Source: Hippea jasoniae (lineage in GTDB: Bacteria; Campylobacterota_A; Desulfurellia; Desulfurellales; Hippeaceae). From it: a stretch of 64,000 bases of DNA. The translations under genes were made by a program, and so were the position numbers. Each line of letters starts with the position of its first letter. Positions within the stretch are counted from its first letter, which is position 1. Below are positions 1 to 9,203 of the stretch, one piece after another. Under the pieces are notes generated by a model. The model saw nothing but the letters and a program-made list of their open reading frames with translations, had not been told where the DNA came from and did no database searches. The DNA is taken from assembly GCF_000744435.1 (NCBI RefSeq), contig NZ_JQLX01000010.1:1-64000 (forward strand). Direction: 5' to 3'.

Positions 1-68
1 ACTCTTTTTTTGTAGAAAAGTATCATTTTCAAAATAATAGATTTTAGGGAAAATAAAGTCTGTTAATA

Positions 69-243
69 GAAGTAAGTGCTGGACCCGCTGTACGAGAAAA
101 CAGCCATATTTTATTGTAAAAGATCACTTTTTGACCCCAGCACTTACTTAACTTGAAAATCTTAATCTATCTACTGAGGCCTAATTCTGCGATAATTATA
201 CTCAATTTCATCTATAAACTCAATCAAAAAAAGTAAGTGCTGG
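69..243. repeat. three copies of a 13-bp repeat (AAGTAAGTGCTGG), one inverted
   Basis: The 13-mer AAGTAAGTGCTGG occurs near 70-82 and exactly at 231-243 on the plus strand, and inverted at 137-149. Copies one and two form terminal inverted repeats around about 80 bp. Each forward copy is followed by a short stem: GCTGT/ACAGC at 87-104 and TGGGCTA/TAGCCCA at 241-275. No ORF of note lies in 1-356. The arrangement looks like a small non-autonomous or decayed mobile element, or a REP-like structural repeat, but I cannot name the family. The rest of the stretch is AT-rich with nothing else recognisable. Confidence 0.6.
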
Positions 244-334
244 GCTACAGAAAAAATTTTCCAAATAATAGCCCAAACGATGAAATTCTTAAAGTTTGAA
301 GTGAATAAAATATGCCTGAAGATAGTTAAGTTTA

Positions 335-353
335 GAAAAGGGGCAGAAGCCCC
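335..353 (-). terminator. Rho-independent terminator of amt
   Basis: Read on the minus strand just after the amt TAG stop, GGGGC-TTCT-GCCCC forms a perfect 5-bp GC stem with a tetraloop (340-353), followed at once by TTTTCT. It is only a few bases from the stop codon, so amt is probably transcribed alone. Confidence 0.8.
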
Positions 354-356
354 GTG

Positions 357-1643
357 CTATAATTCAAAGCCCTTTTCTGTGTGGACGGCAATGTCGAGTC
401 CTTTTTCCTCGGTCTCATCATCAACTCTGATGCCGTTTGTTAGAAGCGATGTGATTTTTACGCTGATAAATGTGCCTATTGCAACAAATGAGATGGTTGC
501 CCCAACGCCGATGAGTTGAATTGTTAGCTGGTGGAAAGAGCCGTAAAAGATGCCCTTTGCAAAGTTGATTTTTGGGTCTGCAAAAAGACCTATGGCTATC
601 ATTCCCCAGATGCCGTTTAGACCATGGACACCAAATACATCTAATGAGTCATCATATTTAAACAGGTATTTGAGATAACCTGTTGCAAACCAGCTGATAA
701 TGCCTGCGACAAGGCCTATAACAATGGCGCCAGCGTTATTTACAAAACCTGCTGCAGGTGTTATGGCAACAAGACCGGCAACCGCACCAGAAACAAAGCC
801 CAATACGGTTGGATGCTTGTGTATAAGCCAATCCAAAGCCATCCAGCTTAAAGCACCCATAGCTCCTGCTGTGTTTGTGACGATAAAGGCGTTTGAAGCC
901 AGTGCACCGCTTGATATAGCGCTTCCTGCATTAAATCCAAACCAGCCAAACCACAGCATTGCACCGCCAAATGCGGATAAAGCAATGGATGAAGGCGGCA
1001 TTGCGGTTTTGTTAAATCCCCTTCTTGGTCTGATCATTAATGCAAAAACTAAACCTGCAATACCTGAGCAGGTTTCAACAACAAGGCCTCCTGCAAAATC
1101 GGCTATACCCATCTTTGTGAGCCATCCGCCGCCCCACACCCAATGAGCAAGTGGAGCATAAACGATCGTTGACCAGATTATGCTGAATACCACCCAACTT
1201 GAAAATTTTACCCTCTCTACTATTGAACCGCTTATAAGGGCTGTGGTGATTGCTGCAAAGGTGAGCTGGAAAGCCGCAAAAGCCATTACCGAGACATGCG
1301 TGCCTTCAAATACCTCTTTTATTGAGCCCGATAAAAATAGATATCTGAGATTGCCGATTATTCCATGAATATCGCCACCAAATGTAAGGCTAAACTGAAA
1401 CAATACCCACAAAACACTTACGATCCCGTATGTAACAAACGACATAGCCATGGAGTTTAGAATGTTTTTGCTGCGGGTCATTCCGCCGTAAAACAGTGCA
1501 AGGCCTGCGGGTGTCATCATCATTACAAGTGCAGCTGAAATAAGCAGCCATGCTGTATCGCCTGAGTCTATTGTGCCTCCTGATGCAAAACATGCAGCAG
1601 GAAGGATACTGAATAACAAGGTAAACAGTGCGGTTTTTCTCAT
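357..1643 (-). CDS. amt: ammonium transporter Amt
   Basis: Inner-membrane ammonium channel of the Amt/MEP/Rh family that brings ammonium into the cell for assimilation. The 428 residues match the usual family length. An N-terminal hydrophobic segment ending near 'CFASGG' looks like the signal peptide common in bacterial Amt, followed by about eleven membrane helices. The two pore histidines are visible in 'AHWVWGGG' and 'FGVHGLNG'. The ATG is preceded by a strong GGAGGGGG ribosome site. It has its own sigma-54-type promoter and its own terminator. A PII gene (glnK), often next to amt, is not present on either side in this window. Family assignment is secure; substrate preference is inferred from family. 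Confidence 0.95.
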   Translation of the reverse strand: MRKTALFTLLFSILPAACFASGGTIDSGDTAWLLISAALVMMMTPAGLALFYGGMTRSKNILNSMAMSFVTYGIVSVLWVLFQFSLTFGGDIHGIIGNLRYLFLSGSIKEVFEGTHVSVMAFAAFQLTFAAITTALISGSIVERVKFSSWVVFSIIWSTIVYAPLAHWVWGGGWLTKMGIADFAGGLVVETCSGIAGLVFALMIRPRRGFNKTAMPPSSIALSAFGGAMLWFGWFGFNAGSAISSGALASNAFIVTNTAGAMGALSWMALDWLIHKHPTVLGFVSGAVAGLVAITPAAGFVNNAGAIVIGLVAGIISWFATGYLKYLFKYDDSLDVFGVHGLNGIWGMIAIGLFADPKINFAKGIFYGSFHQLTIQLIGVGATISFVAIGTFISVKITSLLTNGIRVDDETEEKGLDIAVHTEKGFEL

Positions 1644-1680
1644 AAACCCCCTCCGTTTTGTTTTCTGAAAAGGGGTTGAA

Positions 1681-1695
1681 GCAAAATATATGCCG
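1681..1695 (-). promoter_or_regulatory. sigma-54 (-24/-12) promoter of amt
   Basis: On the minus strand CGGCATATATTTTGC carries GG and GC separated by exactly 10 bases, with GGCA and TTTGC flanks, fitting the TGGCAC-N5-TTGC consensus. The predicted start of transcription lies about 12 bases downstream, near 1669, leaving a leader of roughly 26 bases before the amt ATG. Nitrogen control of amt through RpoN is established in many bacteria. An NtrC enhancer site was not recognised. Confidence 0.7.
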
Positions 1696-1796
1696 TTGTT
1701 GTTTTTATAAATAAAAATAAAAATATATCAATGATGAGTTGGCCAAGTTTTAGTATATTTTTTACAAATTTGTTAAACTATACACAAAATTATTAT

Positions 1797-2213
1797 TTAT
1801 TCACCGATAATTTTAATCAACACGCGTTTGGGTCTTTGGCCGTCAAATTCTCCGTAAAATATCTGCTCCCACGGTCCAAAATCCAGCTCTCCATTGGTAA
1901 TAGCCACAACAACCTCTCTGCCCATAACCTGCCTTTTTAGGTGTGCATCGCCGTTTGTTTCACCTGTTAGGTTATGTTTGTATCGTGAAGGATCGTGTGG
2001 TGCAAGCCATTCAAGCCATTGTTTGTAATCCTCATGTAATCCTTTTTCATCGTCGTTGATAAACACCGATGCTGTTATATGCATGGCATTAACAAGACAC
2101 AATCCCTCTTTTATGCCGCTTTCTTTAACTGCTTTTTGAACCTCATCTGTAATGTTTATAAACTCAATGCGATTCTTTGTGTTAAACCAGAGTTCTTTCC
2201 TGTAGCTTTTCAT
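1797..2213 (-). CDS. yjbQ: YjbQ family protein (UPF0047, secondary thiamine-phosphate synthase type)
   Basis: 138-residue member of the YjbQ/UPF0047 (COG0432) family of small trimeric proteins. Family members can make small amounts of thiamine phosphate in a suppressor assay, but their normal role is unsettled. The family hallmark around '[14 protein letters not shown]' and the later '[13 protein letters not shown]' and '[14 protein letters not shown]' are all present, and length is normal. It starts 9 bases after hypE on the same strand, so it is probably the last gene of the hyp unit. No clear terminator hairpin was seen in the 150 bases downstream. Family confident, function uncertain. Confidence 0.88.
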   Translation of the reverse strand: MKSYRKELWFNTKNRIEFINITDEVQKAVKESGIKEGLCLVNAMHITASVFINDDEKGLHEDYKQWLEWLAPHDPSRYKHNLTGETNGDAHLKRQVMGREVVVAITNGELDFGPWEQIFYGEFDGQRPKRVLIKIIGE

Positions 2214-2222
2214 GGTTTCCTC

Positions 2223-3191
2223 CTAACAGATCCTTGGCATCTTATCCGATACAGGCATTTTTAAGATTCTTTTTGAGCCAAACGGTGTAATTAAAACAAC
2301 CTTGCCCTGCAGGCTATTTTTTACCTCTCCAATAATTGCTGCATCTTTTGATTTTGGATTTTTCTTTAACATTTCAACTGTTTTAGGTGCATCCTCTTTT
2401 TTGACCACTATGACCATTTTTCCTTCATTTGCGGCAAAGTAGGGTTCTATGCCCAATATCTCACTTATAACTCTAACCTCTTCCTTTATGGGGATTTTAT
2501 CCTCGTATATTTCAAATCCAAAGTGTCTTTTGTAGCATAACTCGTTTAGGCACATGGCAAGACCGCCCCTTGTGGGATCGCGCATAAACTTAATGTCTAT
2601 ATCTGAGTTTAAAAGAGGCAGAATCACATCGCTTAGCTGGGTTACATCGCTTTTTAGGTTTACATCTATGTTTAAGTTTTCCCTTTTATTCATGATAGAG
2701 AAGCCATGATCTCCTATACTGCCTGTTATAATAACAGCATCGCCATCTTCTACATTTGAGCCATCTATTTTTTTGATGATTTTTCCAATACCTGAGGTAT
2801 TTATGTAGACACCGTCGCATTTGCCTTTTTCTACAACCTTTGTATCACCGCAAACGATTTTAACATTGGCCTTTCTTGCTTCCTCTTGCATGGAATTAAC
2901 GATTTTTTGAAGCTTTTCTATTTCAAAGCCAGCCTCGATTATAAAGGCGGATGAGATATAAAGCGGCTTTGCTCCAACGCATAATAGATCGTTTACTGTG
3001 CCACTTACGGCTAATTTTCCTATATCGCCTCCATCGAAAAACAGCGGTTTTATGGAATGTGAATCGGTTGTGAATGCTAAATCATCAAGAATAGCTGCAT
3101 CAAGGCCGTTTTCAGCTTTAAAGATATTTTCGATTAGCTCTAAGGTTAATTTTCCTCCAGAGCCGTGATCTATGGTTATTACATCACTCAC
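2223..3191 (-). CDS. hypE: hydrogenase maturation protein HypE
   Basis: HypE dehydrates the carbamoyl group that HypF places on its C-terminal cysteine, giving the thiocyanate that becomes the CN ligands of [NiFe] hydrogenase. The protein ends in the required 'PRIC' tail and has the N-terminal 'DHGSGGKL' motif of PurM-like AIR-synthase folds. I chose the GTG at 3191: it has GGAGG 5 bases upstream (3197-3201) and gives the usual 'SDVITIDHGSGGK' beginning. An in-frame ATG at 3230 would add 13 residues. It overlaps the end of hypD by 8 bases, as expected for translational coupling. Confidence 0.93.
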   Translation of the reverse strand: MSDVITIDHGSGGKLTLELIENIFKAENGLDAAILDDLAFTTDSHSIKPLFFDGGDIGKLAVSGTVNDLLCVGAKPLYISSAFIIEAGFEIEKLQKIVNSMQEEARKANVKIVCGDTKVVEKGKCDGVYINTSGIGKIIKKIDGSNVEDGDAVIITGSIGDHGFSIMNKRENLNIDVNLKSDVTQLSDVILPLLNSDIDIKFMRDPTRGGLAMCLNELCYKRHFGFEIYEDKIPIKEEVRVISEILGIEPYFAANEGKMVIVVKKEDAPKTVEMLKKNPKSKDAAIIGEVKNSLQGKVVLITPFGSKRILKMPVSDKMPRIC

Positions 3192-4275
3192 CGATACCTC
3201 CATCGTAGAAGTTTTTGCATGTGCCTTCATCTGAAACCATGCAGGGTCCTACAGGGTTGTAAGGTGTGCAGTGTTTTGCATAAAGTGGGCAGTCTGTAGG
3301 CTGGGCTTTGCCTAAAATTACATCCCTGCATCTGCATCCTTTTTTATGTTCGATGTAGTGGTTGGGATATTCAAAATTAAAATGCTTTGTTGCATCGACA
3401 TACGCAAATTCATCCTTTAAAATATAACCGGTATGCTCAATTGTCCCAAGGCCTCTCCAGATGGCTTCACCCAAGCTAAACACCCTATCCATAATCTGTT
3501 GAGCTTTTGTGTTTCCTTCATAATTGATTACCCGGTTGTAGGTGTTTTCAACCTTTGCCTGGTTTGAGTTTATTTGCTTTACAATCAGCAGAATGGCAAG
3601 CAGAATATCGGCTGCTTCAAAACCGGCTGCGACAGATGGAATATGGAATTCAAAAGCAAATCGTTCGTATGTTCTTAAACCAGAGATTGCCGATGCATGA
3701 CCTGGCAGAATTAAGCCATCCATGTCGATTTTTCCGCTTTTTAGCAATGCATAGACACCATCTGGTGTGTATTTGTGAACGCTGTAGATGAAAAAGTTTG
3801 ATGGAAGTTTTAGATCTAAGATAGCAGCTGCTGTGCCTGCTGCTGTTGTTTCAAAACCGCAGGCAAAGAATACAACCGGTTTGTTTGAATTCTTTGATAG
3901 CTCTATTGCATCGTAAATACTATAAACCATTTTAATATCTGCGCCGTGTGATTTTGCACCATGGAGTGAGAGTTTACTGCCTGGCACTTTAAGCATATCG
4001 CCAAAAGTGGTTATGCATACATTTTCTTTTAAGGCTAAATTTATAACTGCATCTATATCCCTTGAGCTTGTCACGCATACTGGACATCCAGGGCCTGCGA
4101 TAACGCGAATGTTTGCTGGCAAAAGGTCTCGTAAGCCAAATCGGATGATGGAGTTTTCGTGTGTGCCACAGATATGCATGATCTTTATCTCTTTTTTGAG
4201 TTTTGCTGCCTCTGTTTGTATGGCTTTTGCAAGTTTTTTTACAATCTGAGGGTCACTGAAAAGCTCAAGGTTCAT
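3184..4275 (-). CDS. hypD: hydrogenase maturation protein HypD
   Basis: HypD, with HypC, is the scaffold on which the Fe(CN)2CO unit of [NiFe] hydrogenase is assembled. The 363 residues show the conserved 'HICGTHE' and 'GPGCPVC' motifs, 'ACGFETTA', and a C-terminal cysteine-rich region ('GCRCRDVILG', then 'DCPLYAKHC') for a [4Fe-4S] cluster. It overlaps hypC by 11 bases and hypE by 8. Identity is essentially certain from motifs and neighbours. Confidence 0.96.
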   Translation of the reverse strand: MNLELFSDPQIVKKLAKAIQTEAAKLKKEIKIMHICGTHENSIIRFGLRDLLPANIRVIAGPGCPVCVTSSRDIDAVINLALKENVCITTFGDMLKVPGSKLSLHGAKSHGADIKMVYSIYDAIELSKNSNKPVVFFACGFETTAAGTAAAILDLKLPSNFFIYSVHKYTPDGVYALLKSGKIDMDGLILPGHASAISGLRTYERFAFEFHIPSVAAGFEAADILLAILLIVKQINSNQAKVENTYNRVINYEGNTKAQQIMDRVFSLGEAIWRGLGTIEHTGYILKDEFAYVDATKHFNFEYPNHYIEHKKGCRCRDVILGKAQPTDCPLYAKHCTPYNPVGPCMVSDEGTCKNFYDGGIGE

Positions 4276-4510
4276 CGCTTTCTACCTCATCACCAAGCAG
4301 GCATTGTTCGATGAGCTTCATATTTTCCATTGCGTCTTTTTCGTCTATCTTTTCTATGGCGCATCCTGCATGAACAATCACATAATCCCCCACCTTCAAA
4401 TCGTCTATAAGGTGAAAGAAACAGTGCTTTTTAACACCGCCAGTCTCAACCACGCCGTTTAGTCCACCGTCGTAGATTTCCACAACCTTCATCGCTATGC
4501 CAAGACACAT
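4265..4510 (-). CDS. hypC: hydrogenase maturation chaperone HypC
   Basis: 81-residue HypC/HybG/HupF chaperone, which carries the Fe(CN)2CO moiety between HypD and the hydrogenase large subunit. It begins 'MCLGIAMKV'; the second-position cysteine, exposed after removal of the methionine, is the essential residue. The 'DYVIVHAGCAIEKID' stretch is typical of the OB-like fold. It starts 3 bases after hypF and overlaps hypD. Confidence 0.95.
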   Translation of the reverse strand: MCLGIAMKVVEIYDGGLNGVVETGGVKKHCFFHLIDDLKVGDYVIVHAGCAIEKIDEKDAMENMKLIEQCLLGDEVESDEP

Positions 4511-4513
4511 TGT

Positions 4514-6715
4514 TTAATCCTCCGCAAAATTATTTGCCATCCACACCTGACCAAAACAAACCCCACCGTCGTTTATAGGCAATTCAGAGTTAAAATACAC
4601 CTTAAAGTTGTTTTTTGAAAGTCTTTTTATAAGACCCTCAAGCAGAATCGTATTTTGAAATACGCCACCGCTTAAAGCAACAGTTTTTATACCAACAGAT
4701 GCAGAGATTCTTTGAATGTTTTTTGTGATGGCCTCTATAAGTGTGTTGTGAAAGGCTTTCGAGCAATCTTGTTGGTCGGTTCTATTTGCTATGACTTTTA
4801 TCGTATCTGAAAAGTCTATATCAAAATTTTTTATTCTGTAGGGCAGAATCTCTTTTGAGTTTGAATAAAACGCTTTTTCCATAAGCTTTATTGCAGCATA
4901 TCCTTCATAGTGGTTGTAGTTTGCAACATCTAAAAGAGCACTCACAACATCAAACAATCTACCAACGCTGCTTGTTTTTAATGTGTTTTTAGAGATATTG
5001 AGAAACCCTGCAATGTTTCTGTGTTGTTCAAATAATCTATGGTTTGTGATATTTAAGTTTTTTAACCACAAAAGGGCAAGTCTGAAGGGCTGTTTTATCG
5101 CCATATCGCCAAAGTCAAAAGGCATATACTTAAAGTGTCCAATCCGATTTATAGTGTTTTGCTGCAAAACAAAAAACTCACCACCCCAGATATTGCCATC
5201 ATCGCCAAAGCCTGTGCCATCAAGCACCACTCCGATCGCCTCTTTAAGGTGATGCTCCAAAATCACACTGCCAAAATGTGCTTTGTGGTGTTGGGTTTGA
5301 TAGATGTTGTTGAAATGCTCCTTTGCATAAGAGGTTGAAAAATATTCCGGATGCTTATCGCATACAATTAGAGATGGTTTTATATGGTAGAAATTCAAAA
5401 AATCGTTGATTTTTTCCTCAAATCTTAAATAGTTATCAAACTCTGAAAGATTGCCACTGTATTGTGAGACGATGATTTTATCTTTAATTGTTATTGCAAT
5501 GTTGTTTTTCATATCGGCACCAAGACAGAGCAGCGCGGGTCTTGTTTTTCTTAAAAAAACACCAGGTGCAAACCCCCTTGCAAATCTGTATGTTATTCTA
5601 TTTGAGTTTACTACAGCAGCAATTGAGTCTTCAAGTGGTCTAACAATCCGTCTGTTGTTTGTTAAGACTTCATCAACGCCTTCAAAGCGAATTGCTTCGT
5701 TATCTTTGTAAAGTAGCGGTTTTTCTGTAATGTTTGCACTTGTTGCAACAAGAAGTTTTAAGCCGCTGAAGTGAAATAGTAGATGATGAATGGGGGCATA
5801 GGCTAACATAACCCCTATAAATGGTGAGCCAAAACGGATGTTGCTTAAGGTTTGATGATTTTTAGCTTTCAAAAGCAGTATGGGCTTTGATGGGTCTTTA
5901 AGTAGCTGCTCTTCTTTTTTGTTGACAAAGCAGAGTTCTTTAACTGTTTCTATATTCTCTGCAATTACGGCAAACGGCTTATTTTCTCGCCTTTTTATGT
6001 TGATAATTCTTTTAGTAGCCTCTTTGTTAAATGGGTTGCAAATTAAATGATAACCGCCGATGCCTTTTAGCAAACCTACACCGCCGCTTTTAATTGTCTG
6101 GGCAAAAATCTTTATGGCATCTAAATCTTTTGCAATGGGTTTTTTGTTTTTAACAAGAAAGTATGAGGGACCACAGTCTTTGCAGCAGATCGGTTGAGCA
6201 TGGAATCGCCTGTTTTTAGGATCTGTAAACTCCTCTTTGCATCTATCACACATTTTGAACTGTTTCATCGTTGTTTTGTCTCTGTCATAGGGGGATGATT
6301 GAATAATCGAAAAACGCGGTCCGCAGTTTGTGCAGTTGATAAATGGATGAAGGTATCGCCTGTTGTTTTTATCAAAGAGCTCTTTTAAACACTCATCACA
6401 GATACCTAAGTCAGGCGGTATAGCTGGAGTTGAATTGTTTTGAGTTTTACTGTGCCTGATAAAAAAATGATCAAATACTGGTTTTTTTATGGTTGCTTGT
6501 TTTGTTGATATCTTTTCTATTTTTGAGTTTGGCGGTGCATTGTTTGTTATTAAACTTTCTACCTCATCTTTGCTTAGAGGGGTCTCTAAATATATCTCAA
6601 CGCCACCTGCATCATTTCTTACCCAGCCAGTGTAGTTTTTAAACAGCCTGTGGATTGTTGGTCTAAAACCAACAGATTGAACAATACCGCTAATTGTAAT
6701 AAAGTATCCGTTCAT
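4514..6715 (-). CDS. hypF: carbamoyltransferase HypF
   Basis: HypF makes carbamoyl-adenylate from carbamoyl phosphate and ATP and transfers the carbamoyl group to HypE. Domains in order: acylphosphatase (about 1-90, 'GIVQSVGFRP'), two zinc-finger-like CxxC blocks (about 105-185, 'CDECLKEL', 'CTNCGPRF', 'CDRCKEEF', 'CKDCGPSY'), a YrdC-like domain (about 200-380), and a Kae1-like carbamoyltransferase domain (about 390-733, 'QHHKAHFGS', 'LDGTGFGDDG', 'LSGGVFQN'). Length 733 is normal. It overlaps the upstream methyltransferase by 4 bases. hypA and hypB are not in this window and must lie elsewhere. Confidence 0.96.
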   Translation of the reverse strand: MNGYFITISGIVQSVGFRPTIHRLFKNYTGWVRNDAGGVEIYLETPLSKDEVESLITNNAPPNSKIEKISTKQATIKKPVFDHFFIRHSKTQNNSTPAIPPDLGICDECLKELFDKNNRRYLHPFINCTNCGPRFSIIQSSPYDRDKTTMKQFKMCDRCKEEFTDPKNRRFHAQPICCKDCGPSYFLVKNKKPIAKDLDAIKIFAQTIKSGGVGLLKGIGGYHLICNPFNKEATKRIINIKRRENKPFAVIAENIETVKELCFVNKKEEQLLKDPSKPILLLKAKNHQTLSNIRFGSPFIGVMLAYAPIHHLLFHFSGLKLLVATSANITEKPLLYKDNEAIRFEGVDEVLTNNRRIVRPLEDSIAAVVNSNRITYRFARGFAPGVFLRKTRPALLCLGADMKNNIAITIKDKIIVSQYSGNLSEFDNYLRFEEKINDFLNFYHIKPSLIVCDKHPEYFSTSYAKEHFNNIYQTQHHKAHFGSVILEHHLKEAIGVVLDGTGFGDDGNIWGGEFFVLQQNTINRIGHFKYMPFDFGDMAIKQPFRLALLWLKNLNITNHRLFEQHRNIAGFLNISKNTLKTSSVGRLFDVVSALLDVANYNHYEGYAAIKLMEKAFYSNSKEILPYRIKNFDIDFSDTIKVIANRTDQQDCSKAFHNTLIEAITKNIQRISASVGIKTVALSGGVFQNTILLEGLIKRLSKNNFKVYFNSELPINDGGVCFGQVWMANNFAED

Positions 6716-7857
6716 AATTGTATTTTTCTAAACAGAAAACCGCTTAAATAGTGAGAGCTTGGTATGTTGATGATTGATGGATGGTCTATATCCTGCTTTA
6801 GATAGGCAATCGTTTCCAGTCTACAGCTGTTTTTTGTTGAGGCTTTTAGAGCTGCTAAAAGAAGTTCGTTATAACCCACGGCTTTAGAGCAGCTAAAGAT
6901 TGCTAAAAAGCCGTTGTTTTCCAAAAGCTTTAATGCTCTATCGATCAAGAATGTTGTGGCTTTTATAGCATTATTGACTGCTTTTTTGTTTTTTGCAAAC
7001 GGAGGAGGGTCAATCACAATTGTATCGTACCGTGCAGTTTCTTTTTCTAAAAAGTCAAAAACATTGTCGTTTATGATTTGATAGTTTTTTAGTTTATTGA
7101 GTTTGCAGTTTTTTTCTATCAATTGACAGTTTCTATCTGAAATCTCAACAAACTTTGTAAAATCTGCATTTGCCCTTATGCCAAATCCGCCGCTGTAGGC
7201 AAACAAATCAAGGAGCTTTTTTGGTTTTAATGTGGCAATAATTGAGCGATTTTTCCTCTGGTCAAGGTAAAAACCGGTTTTTTGACCCTCTTTAATTGTT
7301 ATAAAAAAGCTTTTGTTTTCTTCGGTTATAGTAAGATTTTCTTTTAATGTGCCATAGATGGTTCTGCTTGCGTTAGTTAGGCCCTCTTTTGTTGCTGAGG
7401 GGTTAGCCCTTTCATAAACTACAGATGGTTTTAACATATTTTTGAGTATTTGAATTATTATCTCTCTAAAATTGTTAATACCAGCAGAATCAAAACTCAC
7501 CACTAAATGGTCTGCGTATTTATCAACAATTAAACCCGGCAGGTTGTCTGCCTCTGCATGGATTAGTCTAAAGGCGTCTGTGTTTTTGATGGTTTTGCGT
7601 CTGTCTATGGCGTTTTTGATCCGTTTTTCAAAAAACTTTTTGTCTATTGTTTCGTTTATGTTGAAAGTTAAAACCCTTGCTGTGATTTTGCTTAAGGGAT
7701 TGATAAACGCTAAAGCATAAGGCTTAGATTTAAATGTGAGGGTTGCTATGCTACCGACTTTAACAGATGGAATAGATTCGATCTCCTTGTTGTAGATCCA
7801 GACCTCGCCCCTTCTTAGTTTTTCAAACCCCTTTGAGGTGATCTCTACTGTTTCCAT
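6712..7857 (-). CDS. class I SAM-dependent rRNA methyltransferase, RlmI-like
   Basis: 381 residues with an N-terminal PUA-like domain (about 1-75) and a C-terminal Rossmann methyltransferase, the layout of the RlmI/RlmK-like family (COG1092) that makes m5C in 23S rRNA. The SAM site is 'LDLFAYSGGFG' and the catalytic region reads 'IDPPPFAKNKKA'. 'GQKTGFYLDQR' is a family signature. It overlaps hypF by 4 bases and the efflux channel gene by 13 bases, so it sits between the efflux and hyp blocks. The exact modified nucleotide cannot be read from sequence. Confidence 0.87.
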   Translation of the reverse strand: METVEITSKGFEKLRRGEVWIYNKEIESIPSVKVGSIATLTFKSKPYALAFINPLSKITARVLTFNINETIDKKFFEKRIKNAIDRRKTIKNTDAFRLIHAEADNLPGLIVDKYADHLVVSFDSAGINNFREIIIQILKNMLKPSVVYERANPSATKEGLTNASRTIYGTLKENLTITEENKSFFITIKEGQKTGFYLDQRKNRSIIATLKPKKLLDLFAYSGGFGIRANADFTKFVEISDRNCQLIEKNCKLNKLKNYQIINDNVFDFLEKETARYDTIVIDPPPFAKNKKAVNNAIKATTFLIDRALKLLENNGFLAIFSCSKAVGYNELLLAALKASTKNSCRLETIAYLKQDIDHPSIINIPSSHYLSGFLFRKIQL

Positions 7858-9203
7858 CCACCACCCAAAGCCACATATAGATTAACTAAAGCTTTGATAT
7901 ATTGTGCTTTAAGTGTTTCTGTATTTTGAAGCTGTTTTAGATATGATATTTGCCCTTTGAGTAGCTCGCTTTTGTTTGCAAGACCTATTGTGTATTTTTT
8001 TATAATTGTATTTAGAATAGCTTGTTGGTTTTTTAGAATTGCTTGCTGGTTTTTGAGGTTTTGTTTTGTTGTTTTTAGATTTTGCAGACAGTCGTGAATC
8101 TCTTTGAATGCCTCTTTGATTGTTTTTATGTAGATTAAGGCAGCCTCTTTCTGCTTTAGTTTTGCAAGTTTTATCTGTTTTGATACCTTTCCAAAGCTAA
8201 ACAGATGTTCTATAAGCTGCAAGGCTATACTAAAAAATTCAGAATCAGGTCTTATGAGTTTATTTAGTTTTGCTGAATTAAAGCCAGTCTCGGTTGTTAA
8301 AGTTATCGAGGGAAATAGTTCCCTTTCTTTTGCTTTAAAGTCAAAACCCGAGGCTAAAAGGTTTTTTTCAGCTGCCATGATATCGGGTCTTTTTTTGATA
8401 ACCTCAGAAGGCAAAAAAGCTGGCGGCTGTATCGGTTCTGGTAGTTTAGAGCAGTTTATATTAAAGTCAAACATTTCCTTCGGGTTTTTTCCAAGCAGCA
8501 CAGCCAGACCTGAAAGCTCTATTTTTTTGGTTAACAATAGACTCTGGAGTGATTGTTTTGTATTTAGAAGGAAAATAGCTGAGTTGTTGAGCTCTGTTTG
8601 TGCAATCAGACCAGCTTTTAGTAGTTTTTTATTTATTGTGTTGAGATCTTCTGCGGCTTTTGAGATTTTTCTGTTAATATTTAAAAGCTTTTCTGTTAAG
8701 CATAGATCGATATAGGAGTTTGAAATACTCTGGGTGATGTTTAGCTTCACGGATCTTAGCTGCTCTTTTTGGGCAAGGAATCGCTCAAAAGAGGCTTGTT
8801 TTAGAGATGTTAATTTTCCAAAGAAATCGGGATTGTAGGTAAAAACAGCAGATGTTGAGTATGAGTTTGAGATGGGTTTTCTTGTATATTTGGGGTATTT
8901 ATTGCGGCTAAATGATGCCGAGAGATCTATTGATGGATAAAGATTGGATTGCGAAATTGAATAAAGCATTTGAGCCTCTTTTAGTCGCTGTTTTGCTATA
9001 AGCAGATTGTCGTTGTTTTTGAGTGCTGAATTGATGAGTTTTGACAGCTGCCTATCGCCAAACAGCCTCCACCAGCTTGTATCAACTAAAGTGTTGTTGT
9101 CTTTGGTAGCCGGTAGAGCTATTTTTGGTAGTTTTATTGGCTTTTGTGTTGAGCAGGATGTAAGAAGTATGGCAAAAATTATAACAAAAACGATCTTTTT
9201 CAT
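7845..9203 (-). CDS. RND efflux system outer membrane lipoprotein (TolC/NodT type)
   Basis: 452-residue outer-membrane factor forming the exit channel of the tripartite pump encoded just upstream. A lipoprotein signal with lipobox 'LLTSC' puts the acylated cysteine at residue 17. Two repeats of the outer membrane efflux protein domain follow, with typical 'LYPSIDLSAS' and 'RPDIMAAEKNLLASG' segments and long alpha-helical stretches. A seven-residue tandem duplication (LKNQQAI twice) lies in the C-terminal coiled coil, near 8025-8070. It overlaps the permease gene by 4 bases (ATGA). Confidence 0.92.
   Translation of the reverse strand: MKKIVFVIIFAILLTSCSTQKPIKLPKIALPATKDNNTLVDTSWWRLFGDRQLSKLINSALKNNDNLLIAKQRLKEAQMLYSISQSNLYPSIDLSASFSRNKYPKYTRKPISNSYSTSAVFTYNPDFFGKLTSLKQASFERFLAQKEQLRSVKLNITQSISNSYIDLCLTEKLLNINRKISKAAEDLNTINKKLLKAGLIAQTELNNSAIFLLNTKQSLQSLLLTKKIELSGLAVLLGKNPKEMFDFNINCSKLPEPIQPPAFLPSEVIKKRPDIMAAEKNLLASGFDFKAKERELFPSITLTTETGFNSAKLNKLIRPDSEFFSIALQLIEHLFSFGKVSKQIKLAKLKQKEAALIYIKTIKEAFKEIHDCLQNLKTTKQNLKNQQAILKNQQAILNTIIKKYTIGLANKSELLKGQISYLKQLQNTETLKAQYIKALVNLYVALGGGWKQ

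Noticed and set aside
1..356. CRISPR-like array from the repeated 13-mer
   Set aside because: Only three copies, mixed orientation, uneven spacing and no cas genes.
700..1146. 148-residue proline/alanine-rich plus-strand ORF
   Set aside because: Antisense to amt; composition mirrors the membrane helices of the real gene.
1745..1796. Possible terminator after yjbQ (ACAAATTTGT palindrome)
   Set aside because: Short AT-only stem followed by A residues on the transcript strand, not by a U tract.
8254..8715. 153-residue plus-strand ORF
   Set aside because: Antisense to the outer-membrane efflux gene and unsupported by a start signal.
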